Assembly (NCBI GenBank): GCA_009691525.1
Contig: SICG01000020.1
Location: 1-40,213 of the forward strand
Direction of reading: 5' to 3'
DNA: 40,213 nucleotides
Source of the DNA: Candidatus Latescibacterota bacterium
Lineage (GTDB): Bacteria > Latescibacterota > UBA2968 > UBA8231
Part shown: piece by piece, positions 16,827-28,257 of the stretch
How positions within the stretch are numbered: position 1 is the first letter of the stretch
Layout: each line of letters starts with the position of its first letter
Made by a program: the position numbers and the translations under genes
The notes under the pieces: generated by a model
What the model was told of the DNA's origin: nothing
Databases searched by the model: none
Seen by the model: the letters and a program-made list of their open reading frames with translations, nothing else

Positions 16827-18065
16827 ATGGACCCAGGTCTGGTCTGGATCGATGCGCGGCCACCAGCTGCCGGCTGGCGGCTGTGGGGCATGAACCTGGT
16901 CGAACGACAGCTGCGCCAGGCTGCCCTGCACGGTTTTTCCCGGGCGCGCATCTGGGTGTCCCCCGCCTCGCAAGCACCGGTACTGCGCCTGCGCCGGGAC
17001 CTGGAAGATGTCTTCCCCCTGCAGCTGGACGTGATTCCCTCTGAGGATGAGCGCCCCCTTTGCGCCGCGCTGACCTACGCAGACGAACCGGTGCTGCTCC
17101 TGCAGGGCGACCTGGTCTTGGACGACCGCCTGCTGCGCCACCTGCTCAAGGGCGGCCCGGGCACGGCGCTGGCCGAAGGCGACGAGGTGGTGGCCTACCT
17201 GAATCCCGCCCAGGCCCGCGCTCTAGCCGGACACTGGGAGACCGGGGGCGGCCTGGGCGCGGGCCTGGCCGCCACAGGCCTGCAACCGCGCCGCCCCGCT
17301 GAACTGGACCCCTATGTCCCTTCCCTGCGCCTGACCATGCCGGCCTACCTGCTGCGGGCCCGCGCCAAGAGCGAGCTGCCCTCCCTGGACCATCTGCTCT
17401 ATCACCGCACCTTCAAGGGGGTCATCGACGCCATCGCCCGGTACGGGTACTACCATCTGGTGCGCTGGATCACCCGCCAACTGAGCCGCACCTCCCTGAC
17501 ACCCAATCTGTTCACCGCCCTCTCCATCCTGGCCATCTGGGCGGCGGTCCCCTGTTTCGCGCTGGGACAGCTCGGGGCCGGTGTGCTCTTGGCCTGGCTG
17601 GGGGTGATCCTCGATTCGGTGGACGGCAAACTGGCCCGCCTGACCCTGCACCTGAGCGAGGCGATGGGCGCGCTCGAACACCTGAGCGCTATGCCGGCCC
17701 TGGGGCTGTGGTACCTGGCATTGGCATGGCATTGCAGTGGAGGGGAGTTACTGCGGAACACCCCCATGGCCATGGCAACCTGGGTCTTGGTGGGCGCCTT
17801 TGTGCTGGACAAGATCGTCAGCAGCGCCTTCAAAAAACGCCACCGCCGGGAGATCTTCGACTACCGCCCGGTGGATGCGGCCTTCCACCTGATCGCCGCC
17901 CGCCGCAACGTCAGTCTATTGCAACTGAGCGTGGGCGCCCTGCTGGATCAGCCCCACATTACCTTGGTGTCGATGGCGGCCTGGATGGTCTGCACCCTGC
18001 TCTTCCACGCCGGCCGTTGGCTGTTTGTCGAAGTCGGGAAGCGACTGACAGCGCCTAGCGCTTAG
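16827..18065 (+). CDS. Fusion of degenerate nucleotidyltransferase and CDP-alcohol phosphotransferase-like domain with altered motif
   Basis: The 412-residue protein mirrors the minus-arm fusion. The N-terminal 170 residues look like a nucleotidyltransferase without its signature loop; only a LLLQGDLVLDD segment (Asp95) recalls the metal site. The C-terminal half has the helices of a CDP-alcohol phosphotransferase and the start of its motif: D263, D266-G267, A270-R271. At the exact spacing where Gly, Asp and Asp are expected, the protein has Met280, Glu284 and Ala288. I confirmed these codons in the DNA. The final Asp is the proposed catalytic base, so the domain may be inactive, regulatory or altered in reaction. 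Its end overlaps the convergent cytochrome gene by 11 bases. Confidence 0.8.
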   Translation: MDPGLVWIDARPPAAGWRLWGMNLVERQLRQAALHGFSRARIWVSPASQAPVLRLRRDLEDVFPLQLDVIPSEDERPLCAALTYADEPVLLLQGDLVLDDRLLRHLLKGGPGTALAEGDEVVAYLNPAQARALAGHWETGGGLGAGLAATGLQPRRPAELDPYVPSLRLTMPAYLLRARAKSELPSLDHLLYHRTFKGVIDAIARYGYYHLVRWITRQLSRTSLTPNLFTALSILAIWAAVPCFALGQLGAGVLLAWLGVILDSVDGKLARLTLHLSEAMGALEHLSAMPALGLWYLALAWHCSGGELLRNTPMAMATWVLVGAFVLDKIVSSAFKKRHRREIFDYRPVDAAFHLIAARRNVSLLQLSVGALLDQPHITLVSMAAWMVCTLLFHAGRWLFVEVGKRLTAPSA

Positions 18066-18854
18066 GGGTTGTCCCCTTGCCCTTCCCTTTGCTCTTGGCC
18101 AGCGGCTCGGGAGGCGGGATGCTCTTGATATAGGCGATGATGTCGCTCAGTTGCGGTTGCTCAGCCGGTCCACCGAAAAATAAGGCATGAACTGCCCGCT
18201 GCTCGGGTCGTAGGCGTTGGGATCGAGGCCGGCGATCTGGGCACCCAGCCCGTCGCCCTCCCGCACCTTCTTGGCATAGTAGGCCGGCTCGCGGTCGCTG
18301 GGCAGGGCGGGGCCGATACCGGACCTGGCGTTGGGGTGACAGGAGTGGCAAGTGGCGTAGAACAACTCGCGCCCCTTGATCCGATCCCCCTCGTCGAAAC
18401 CCAGGTACTCGCCGGTGCGGTCGGCCCCCGAGGTGAGGGCCAGGGATTGGCGCTGCTGCTTGCGGTTGATGAAGCGCAGGTAGGCGCGCAGATCGACAAG
18501 CTGCTGGGCGGTGAGCCGCTGGGGATTGCGCTGGAAGTGCTCGACACAGACTGCCGCCGCCGCGCCGATATTGGCATAGGCGTTGGCCTGTTCCGGTTCC
18601 CGCCCCCACCAGTTGGGGCGGCTGGCCGCCCCGTACAGACTGTGGCCGGCCCGGATCAGGCCGTCGTCCTGGGCGGCCTCGTCGAAGTCGGTGTGGCAAT
18701 GTACGCAGGAGAGACCATTGGTGCCCAGCGGCGCCGAGTAATAGAGGTGCCGGCCGGCGTCGGCCTTGCCAGTGATCACTTCCGGCTCCTCCTGGGCGCC
18801 CAGCGCCAGGGGCGCCAGGCAACAAGCCAAGAACAGTAACATCAATTTCATCAT
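18055..18854 (-). pseudogene. Dihaem c-type cytochrome, reading frame broken near its C-terminus
   Basis: The main frame (18147-18854) encodes 235 residues with a signal peptide and two CxxCH haem sites: CVHCH at 50-54 and CHSCH at 169-173. Met223 in QFMPYF is a probable axial ligand. The two-domain layout suggests periplasmic electron transfer. The frame stops at 18147 just after SVDRLSNRN. A different frame continues with a typical cytochrome ending, QPQLSDIIAYIKSI, then a Lys-rich tail to 18055. Adding one base near 18160-18164 (CTGAG read as CTGGAG) joins the two as DRLEQPQLSD. This is a one-base deletion, or a sequencing or assembly error. The haem sites and Met lie before the break, so a shorter product might still fold. 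Confidence 0.8.
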
Positions 18855-18924
18855 CTCGCCCTATTTTGGGTGTTATCAATACCTAACTGAGTAATCCCCC
18901 CTTGCTGTCAAGAGTTTTGTGTCC

Positions 18925-21642
18925 ATGAGCGGCCGGATCATCTCGCTGCGCGGCGGTGCCGAGCATAACCTAAAGGACCTGGACCTGGACCTGCCCCACG
19001 GCAGACTGATCGCCATCACCGGGATCTCCGGCTCCGGTAAGACCTCCCTGGCCTTCGACACCCTCTACGCCGAAGCCCGCCGCCGTTTCCTGCTCACCAC
19101 CAACCCCGGCGGGGCCCGGCGCCTGCGCGCGCCCCGGTTCCGCCTGCTGGAGGGCCTGGCCCCGGCCCTGGCCATTGCCCAGACCTGTGCCCCCCAGAAC
19201 CCCCGCTCCACGGTGGCGGTGCTGGCGGGGATCTACGACTACCTGCGCCTGCTCTTTTCCCGTCTGGGCCAGGCCCACTGCCTGCGCTGCGGCGCGCCGG
19301 TGCAGTCCCAACGCTTCGAGGAAGTCTACGAGATCGGCGCCGGTCTGCCCGCCGGCACCGCGCTGACCGTGCTGGCCCTGCGCCGCGTGCCCACCGAAGG
19401 CACACCCGCCGATTTTCTCGCGGCTATCGACCGCACCGGGTACCGGCGCTTTCGCCTGGCCGGGCAGCTCTGTTCCCTGGAGGAAGTGGACCCAGCCACC
19501 CTGAGTCCGGGGAGCTGGGTCGAGATCGCCGTGGACCGGCTAATGGTCAAACCCGAAACCCTGCGCCGCCTCCAGGGATCACTGGAAGCGGCTCTCGAAG
19601 TAGGAGAAGGCCAGCTCGTCCTGGCCTGGGAAGACGGCGAACGCCGCTTCTCCGTGTTGCCCAGTTGCTCGGCTTGTTCCACCCCCTTCCGCCCCCTGAC
19701 CACGGCGCTCTTCTCCTTCAACAGCTCTCAGGGTGCCTGCCCGGCCTGCCGCGGCCTGGGCCGCCTGCAGCAGCTAGACCTAGACCAGGTGCTGGGCCAG
19801 GTCCAGGCCTCGCTGACCGAAACCCTGGGCCCCTTGTGGACCGGCGAGCTGCGCACCCAGCTGCTGGTCTTCTGCAACCGCCACCACCTCGACCCGGAGG
19901 CCCCACTTACCTCGTGGACACCCCAGGATCGCCAGCAGCTATGGGAAGGCAAGGGCAAACGCGCCAAGGGTCTCAGACACTGGCTGGACACCCCGGGAAA
20001 CCGGGAACGGGCCCCCGACTGGTTTGCCGCCCGCCTGGGCGACACCTCCTGTCCCGCCTGCGGTGGCCGCCGGCTGGTCCCAGAAGCCCTGGCCGTGGAG
20101 CTGGGGGGCCACACCATCGCCTCGCTCTGCGCCCTGGCCGTGACTCAGGCCGCCCGGGCCATGGCCGATCTTCCCTTTACCGGACCACTGGCTCCGGTGG
20201 GCGAGACCCTCACCGCCCAGGTCGGACGTCGACTGGCCACCCTCGAAGAGCTGGGCCTGGGCTACCTGACCCTGGACCGGCGGGCCGACACCCTCTCCAG
20301 CGGCGAATTCCAGCGCCTGCGCCTGAGCGCAGCCCTGGGCGCTGGCCTGACCCAGGTGCTCTACGTGCTCGACGAACCTAGCTCCGGCCTGCATGCCCGC
20401 GATGCGGGCCGGCTGCTCCACTTCCTCCAGACCCTGCGCGACGCGGGCAATACCCTGCTGGTGGTGGAGCACGACCCCCTGCTGATCCGCGGCGCCGACC
20501 AGCTGGTGGACCTGGGACCCGGCGCCGGCATCCACGGCGGCCACCTCCTGGCCCAGGGCACCCCCGCCGAAGTGATGGCCACTGACTCCCCCACTGGCCG
20601 GTACCTGAGCGGCCGGACCCACCTCGAACGGGGGCCGCGCCGCCCGCCCGGTCCCGAAGGCTGGCTGCGCCTCGCAGGGGCCGGCGGCCACAATCTCAAG
20701 AATTTGACCATAGCTTTCCCGCTGGGCAACCTGGTCTGTGTCACCGGGGTCTCCGGCTCTGGCAAGAGCACCCTGGTCTATCACACCCTCTACCCTTTGC
20801 TGGCCCAGCACCTCGGCCAGGCCGCCCCGCGCCCCTTGCCCCATAGGGGCTGTCAGGGGATGGAGCTAATCGAGCGCCTGGTGGGTGTGGACCAGCGCCC
20901 CCTGGGCCGCAGCCCCCGCTCTAACGCCGCCACCTATACCGGACTGATGGGGGACCTGCGCCTGCTCTACGCCCAAATCCCCGAAGCCCTGATGCGGGGG
21001 TACACCGCCTCCCACTTCAGTTTCAACGCCCCCGAAGGAGCCTGCCCCGAATGCCGGGGCAGCGGCCTGGCCCAGGAGGGGGACTGGGACGAGCTGGCCA
21101 AGGCCTGTCTCTCCTGCGGGGGCAACCGCTATCGGGGCGAGCTGCTGGATATCCGCTATCGGGATCTGCACATCGCCGAAACCCTGGAACTGAGCGTGGC
21201 CGAGGCCCGGGAGCGTTTTGCGGCCATCCCCGGCCTAGCCCGGCGCCTCGACCTGCTCGATCAGGTGGGCCTGGGTTATCTGCGCCTGGGCCAGCCTGCC
21301 CCCAGCCTCTCGGGCGGAGAGGCGCAGCGGGTCAAGCTGGCCGCCGAATTAAGCCGGCCCTCGCGCCGTCACACCCTCTATGTGCTCGACGAGCCCACCA
21401 CCGGCCTGCACCTGGAGGACGTGTCCTTCTTGCTCGAACTGCTACAGCGCCTGGTGGACCAGGGCAACACCGCCCTGGTCATTGAGCACCACCTCGAACT
21501 AATCGGGGCCGCCGACTACGTGATCGACCTGGGCCCCGAAGGCGGCGAGGCCGGCGGCGAGGTAGTGGCCATCGGCACCCCACAAGAGGTCGCTGCGGTG
21601 GAGCGCTCCTGGACCGGCCAGTGTCTCAAGGAGTATTTTTGA
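18925..21642 (+). CDS. UvrA-family excinuclease ABC subunit A (divergent paralogue)
   Basis: About 905 residues with two ABC ATPase modules. The first has Walker A GISGSGKT, signature LSSGEFQRLRL and Walker B LYVLDEPSSGLH. The second has GVSGSGKST, LSGGEAQRVKL and LYVLDEPTTGLH. Cysteine pairs typical of UvrA zinc sites are present: CLRC, CSAC with CPAC, CPAC, and CPEC with CLSC. The SNAATYTG and FSFNAPEGACPEC motifs identify the family. The usual VIKIEMHFLPDVYV-type segment between the last cysteine pairs is replaced by EEGDWDELAKAC-like sequence, so this is not a standard UvrA and may be a second copy. UvrA recognises DNA lesions. I chose the ATG at 18925; an in-frame GTG at 18919 is equally possible. 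M24 peptidase and metG follow. Confidence 0.85.
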   Translation: MSGRIISLRGGAEHNLKDLDLDLPHGRLIAITGISGSGKTSLAFDTLYAEARRRFLLTTNPGGARRLRAPRFRLLEGLAPALAIAQTCAPQNPRSTVAVLAGIYDYLRLLFSRLGQAHCLRCGAPVQSQRFEEVYEIGAGLPAGTALTVLALRRVPTEGTPADFLAAIDRTGYRRFRLAGQLCSLEEVDPATLSPGSWVEIAVDRLMVKPETLRRLQGSLEAALEVGEGQLVLAWEDGERRFSVLPSCSACSTPFRPLTTALFSFNSSQGACPACRGLGRLQQLDLDQVLGQVQASLTETLGPLWTGELRTQLLVFCNRHHLDPEAPLTSWTPQDRQQLWEGKGKRAKGLRHWLDTPGNRERAPDWFAARLGDTSCPACGGRRLVPEALAVELGGHTIASLCALAVTQAARAMADLPFTGPLAPVGETLTAQVGRRLATLEELGLGYLTLDRRADTLSSGEFQRLRLSAALGAGLTQVLYVLDEPSSGLHARDAGRLLHFLQTLRDAGNTLLVVEHDPLLIRGADQLVDLGPGAGIHGGHLLAQGTPAEVMATDSPTGRYLSGRTHLERGPRRPPGPEGWLRLAGAGGHNLKNLTIAFPLGNLVCVTGVSGSGKSTLVYHTLYPLLAQHLGQAAPRPLPHRGCQGMELIERLVGVDQRPLGRSPRSNAATYTGLMGDLRLLYAQIPEALMRGYTASHFSFNAPEGACPECRGSGLAQEGDWDELAKACLSCGGNRYRGELLDIRYRDLHIAETLELSVAEARERFAAIPGLARRLDLLDQVGLGYLRLGQPAPSLSGGEAQRVKLAAELSRPSRRHTLYVLDEPTTGLHLEDVSFLLELLQRLVDQGNTALVIEHHLELIGAADYVIDLGPEGGEAGGEVVAIGTPQEVAAVERSWTGQCLKEYF

Positions 21643-21668
21643 CGGAGCGCAAAGAGAAAGGAAACCTT

Positions 21669-24762
<3,094 letters not shown>

Positions 24763-24765
24763 GAC

Positions 24766-24804
24766 AAAAAAAAGCGGCGGGGGCATTCCTCCTGCTCCCG
24801 CCGC
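24766..24804 (-). terminator. Intrinsic terminator of the MFS transporter gene
   Basis: An 8-bp GC stem (24774-24781 with 24797-24804) is followed on the minus strand by eight T (24766-24773 complement). It lies just beyond the stop of the minus-strand MFS gene and begins four bases after the metG stop, so it may also slow plus-strand readthrough. Confidence 0.82.
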
Positions 24805-24827
24805 GGTACTGCACCCTCCGCTCTTTC

Positions 24828-26036
24828 CTACCCTGTCCCCTCCTCTTCCCCACCCCGGAACGCCCAGCCAAAGAAACACGCCGTCCCCAAGGTGAAAATG
24901 CCCGGGAGAAGGAAGAAGTTCCCCCAGTCGTGACCGCCCCCCGGCGTCGCGAAATAGTCGTAGCAACGCCCCGCGGTGAAATGTCCCACCAGGGCGCCCA
25001 TGCCACTGTTGATCACCACCAATAGCCCCTGGGCACTGGCCCGCATCTGCGGCGGGCTCAGCCGGTCCACCGCCACGGTGCTGCCGATGGCGAAGAAGGT
25101 GAAGGCCACCCCCTGCAGGCACTGGGCGAAGACCATCACCCACAGGGAGTGGGCCACGGCGAAACAGCCCAGCCGCAGCGCCTGGGCCAGCAGCCCGCCA
25201 AAGATGGTCCAACGCAGGCCGATCCGCCGCAGCACCCCGGTCAGCATCAACATGGTGAAGACCTCGGCGACCTGGGCCAGACTCAGCAGCATGTTGGCGG
25301 TGCCCGGGCTCAGCCCCAGCCGGTCGGGGTCGATCAGAAACAGAAAGCCAAAATTGAAGAGAAAAGGGCCGGCCAGCGCCGAAGCAAAGGCAGTGATCAC
25401 CAGCACGGCAAACCCGCGCTGCCGCAGCAGCGAAAAGGCCGCCGTCAGGCTGGTACCCGAGGAGCGGTTGCTGCCCGGCGGGGTGTGCGGCAAGGTGAAG
25501 GCGTAGACCCCAGCAATGGCACTCAGGACCGCGGCCAGCAACAACCCGTCGCCCAGGTGTCCCTCCCCACCCCCGCGCAGTTCCAAGTACAGGCTCAGCC
25601 CCCAGCTCACCCCGACCCAGCCGATGGTGCCCCACACCCGCGCCTGACCGAAACGGCGGAAATCCCCCAGGTGGTGGAAGGCGATCACATTGGCCAGGGA
25701 ACGGGTGGGCAGAAAGATCAGGCAGAAAAGGGCCATGGCCAGCCACAGGGGCGCAAATTCGTGCTGCATCCAGCCCCAGAACAAAAGCGGCGCGGAGAGC
25801 AGATAACACCAGCCGGCAAAGGTCTGGCTGGGCCAGAAACGATCGGCCAGCCAGCCGGCCACCAGCGGCGAGCAGAGGGCGGCGAAGGACATGCTGGCCG
25901 AGACATAACTGATCTGCGGGCCGTTGAAGCCCAGGGCGCCCATATGGCCGCTGAGCAACATGCCCTGAGCCCCCAGGATCATAGACGAGAACGCGAACAT
26001 CGCCGAAAGGCGGGCCATCAGCGCCGGCTGGCTCAT
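24828..26036 (-). CDS. MFS transporter, nucleoside:H+ symporter-like
   Basis: The 402-residue protein has about twelve hydrophobic helices. FLPTRSLANVIAFHHL and RVWGTIGWVGVSW are typical of the Nuc_H_symport/LacY-related branch (NupG, XapB and sugar-transporter relatives) of the major facilitator superfamily. A WLADRFWPSQTF segment between helices 2 and 3 stands for the family's basic loop. Substrate is uncertain: nucleosides or sugars are both possible. The start codon overlaps the recD2 stop by one base (TGATG), so the two are probably co-transcribed although their functions look unrelated. Confidence 0.82.
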   Translation of the reverse strand: MSQPALMARLSAMFAFSSMILGAQGMLLSGHMGALGFNGPQISYVSASMSFAALCSPLVAGWLADRFWPSQTFAGWCYLLSAPLLFWGWMQHEFAPLWLAMALFCLIFLPTRSLANVIAFHHLGDFRRFGQARVWGTIGWVGVSWGLSLYLELRGGGEGHLGDGLLLAAVLSAIAGVYAFTLPHTPPGSNRSSGTSLTAAFSLLRQRGFAVLVITAFASALAGPFLFNFGFLFLIDPDRLGLSPGTANMLLSLAQVAEVFTMLMLTGVLRRIGLRWTIFGGLLAQALRLGCFAVAHSLWVMVFAQCLQGVAFTFFAIGSTVAVDRLSPPQMRASAQGLLVVINSGMGALVGHFTAGRCYDYFATPGGGHDWGNFFLLPGIFTLGTACFFGWAFRGGEEEGTG

Positions 26037-28177
26037 CAGATCCCCTTCAGCACCCCGCGCAGCCTGGCAGCCAGGGCGGTGTGCCGCTCGGTGGTGCGGG
26101 CGTTGCGCAGCGCAATGCCCAGCGCCCTCTTCGTCCCCACCACCACCACCAGCTCGCGCGCCCGGGTGATGGCGGTATAGAGCAGGTTGCGCTGCAGCAT
26201 CAGGTAGTGCTGGGTGGTCAGGGGCAGCACCACCGCCCGGTATTCCGACCCCTGGGACTTGTGCACTGAAATAGCATAGGCCAGCACCAGTTCGTCCAGC
26301 TCGGAAAAATCGTACTCCACCCCTTCCTCGAACTGCACCCGCACCGCCTGGTTTTCCACGTCGATGGCGCGGATGCGGCCCACATCGCCGTTAAACACGC
26401 CCTTTTCGTAGTTGTTGCGCACCTGCATCACCTTGTCGCCCACCCGGTACTCGATGCTCCCCCGCTTCCAACCCACCCCCGTAGCATTGAGTCGCTGCTG
26501 CAGCACCTGGTTCAAGTTGCTGGCCCCGGTCTCGCCCCGGTACATGGGCGTCAGCACCTGGATGTCCTCGATGGGGTCCAAGTTGTAGCGGCGGGGCAGG
26601 CGCTCGGCGCACAACTCCTGGATCAGCGCCGCCACTTTCTCGGGCTCTTCTTCCTCGATAAAGAAGAAGTCGCGGGCCTCGCGGTTGTTGAGCTGGGGGA
26701 ACTCGCCCTGGTTGATCAGGTGGGCATTGGTGACGATCTGGCTCTGCTGGGCCTGGCGGAAGATGTGGGTGAGCCGCACCAGCGGCAGCACCCCGCTGGC
26801 GATCAACTCGCGCAGCACCTTACCCGGCCCCACCGAGGGCAGCTGGTCCACGTCCCCCACCAGCACCAGCCGGGCCGATGCAGGCAGGGCCTTGAGCAGG
26901 CTGTGCATCAGCGGCACGTCGATCATCGACACCTCGTCGGCGATCAGGGCCTGGGCCGTGAGGGGATTATCCTGGTGATGCTCAAAGCCCTTGGGAGGCT
27001 TGAAACCCAGCAATCGGTGGATGGTGCGGGCCGGCCGCCCGGTGGCTTCGGCCAGCTTCTTGGCCGCCCGACCGGTAGGCGAGCAGAGCAACACCTGCTG
27101 ACCCTGCTGCTCCAACAGGGCGATGATGCCCCGGGTGATGGTGGTCTTGCCCGTGCCCGGCCCCCCGGTGAGCACCATCACCTTGCTCTGCGCTGCCACC
27201 CGCAGCCCCTCGCGCTGCTGCGCCTCGTACTGGATACCCAGCTTGGCCTCCAGCGCGGCGATCACCGCCTCGGTCTGCCCCTCGCTCTGGCGCAGAGGCG
27301 CCCGCAGCAGGCGCTGCAGCGAAACAGCGATGCCCACCTCGGCCTGGTGCAACAGCGGCAGGTACACCCGCTCCCCGTCCAGCACCGCTCCCTGCTCGGC
27401 AGCCAGCCCCGCCAATCCTTGGCCCAGCAGCTCCGGACCGATCTCCAACTCCTGCTGGGCCGCCTGCAGCAATTCCTCCATGGGCAAAAAAACGTGACCC
27501 TCCTCGCTGGCTTGATTGAGCACATAGCGCAGTCCGGCTTTGAGCCGCTCGGGCGCCTCGGGCTGCATACCCAGATTTCGGGCGATGCGGTCGGCGCTGA
27601 GAAAGCCGATGCCCCAGATGTCGCGCTCCAGACAGTAGGGATTGGCCCGCACCAGGGAGATGGCCTGGTCCCCATAGGTTTTGTAGATCTTCACCGCATA
27701 GGCCGTGCCCACCCCGTGGGACTGCAGGAAGAGCATGACGTCCTTGATCTGCCGCTGGGCCTGCCAGCCGCGCACGATGATCTCCACCCGCTTGGGGCCG
27801 GTGCCGGGCACCTCCAGCAATCGTTCCGGCTGTCGCTCGATGATCTCCAGGGTCTGCATCCCGAAATGGTCGACAATGCGCTGGGCCGTCACCGGACCCA
27901 CTCCTTTGATCAACCCCGAGCCCAGGTACCGCCGGATGCCCTCCACCGTGGCCGGATACAGGGTCGTGTACCGCGAGAACTTGAACTGCTTGCCGTACTG
28001 GGGATGAGCGGACCATTCCCCCTCCAGGCGCACCCCCTCCCCCACCTGGACCCCGGCCATCACCCCCACCACCGTGGCCAGTTCCTCCTCCCCCACCTGC
28101 AGCCTGGCCACCGTGTACCCAGTGTCCTCAGCCTGGAAAGTGATCCGCTCGATGGTGCCTTCTAAGACTTCGGGCAC
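26036..28177 (-). CDS. recD2: RecD2-type SF1B DNA helicase
   Basis: The 713-residue protein is a stand-alone RecD-like helicase of the RecD2/TraA type (B. subtilis YrrC), a 5'-3' motor found outside RecBCD that acts in repair and replication-fork processing. The long N-terminal region with helix-hairpin-helix segments (SGLIKGVGPVTAQRIVD and EVPGTGPKRVE) precedes the motor domain. Motor motifs are visible: Walker A GGPGTGKTT (Lys344), DEVSMID, VGDVDQLPSVGPG and a C-terminal YAISVHKSQGSEY motif near 640. It begins with GTG; a GAGAGAG purine run lies upstream. MFS overlaps its end. Confidence 0.93.
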   Translation of the reverse strand: MPEVLEGTIERITFQAEDTGYTVARLQVGEEELATVVGVMAGVQVGEGVRLEGEWSAHPQYGKQFKFSRYTTLYPATVEGIRRYLGSGLIKGVGPVTAQRIVDHFGMQTLEIIERQPERLLEVPGTGPKRVEIIVRGWQAQRQIKDVMLFLQSHGVGTAYAVKIYKTYGDQAISLVRANPYCLERDIWGIGFLSADRIARNLGMQPEAPERLKAGLRYVLNQASEEGHVFLPMEELLQAAQQELEIGPELLGQGLAGLAAEQGAVLDGERVYLPLLHQAEVGIAVSLQRLLRAPLRQSEGQTEAVIAALEAKLGIQYEAQQREGLRVAAQSKVMVLTGGPGTGKTTITRGIIALLEQQGQQVLLCSPTGRAAKKLAEATGRPARTIHRLLGFKPPKGFEHHQDNPLTAQALIADEVSMIDVPLMHSLLKALPASARLVLVGDVDQLPSVGPGKVLRELIASGVLPLVRLTHIFRQAQQSQIVTNAHLINQGEFPQLNNREARDFFFIEEEEPEKVAALIQELCAERLPRRYNLDPIEDIQVLTPMYRGETGASNLNQVLQQRLNATGVGWKRGSIEYRVGDKVMQVRNNYEKGVFNGDVGRIRAIDVENQAVRVQFEEGVEYDFSELDELVLAYAISVHKSQGSEYRAVVLPLTTQHYLMLQRNLLYTAITRARELVVVVGTKRALGIALRNARTTERHTALAARLRGVLKGI

Positions 28178-28199
28178 GGATTACTCTCTCTTATATGCG

Positions 28200-28236
28200 A
28201 AATCCCCGCCAGGTCGCCCAGCGGGGATTTCTTTTT
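28200..28236 (+). terminator. Hairpin with plus-strand T tract between the SDR gene and recD2
   Basis: A perfect 10-bp stem (AAATCCCCGC at 28200-28209 with GCGGGGATTT at 28221-28230) is followed on the plus strand by CTTTTTCTCT. Surrounding genes are on the minus strand, where the stem is followed only by CGCATATAAG. It therefore resembles a terminator pointing against the genes, or a bidirectional hairpin with weak minus-strand activity. Confidence 0.5.
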
Positions 28237-28257
28237 CTCTGCGGAGCCGCAACGCAT

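Noticed and set aside
26720-28165. 481-codon plus-strand ORF opposite recD2
   Set aside because: Antisense to an intact helicase; composition typical of shadow frames.
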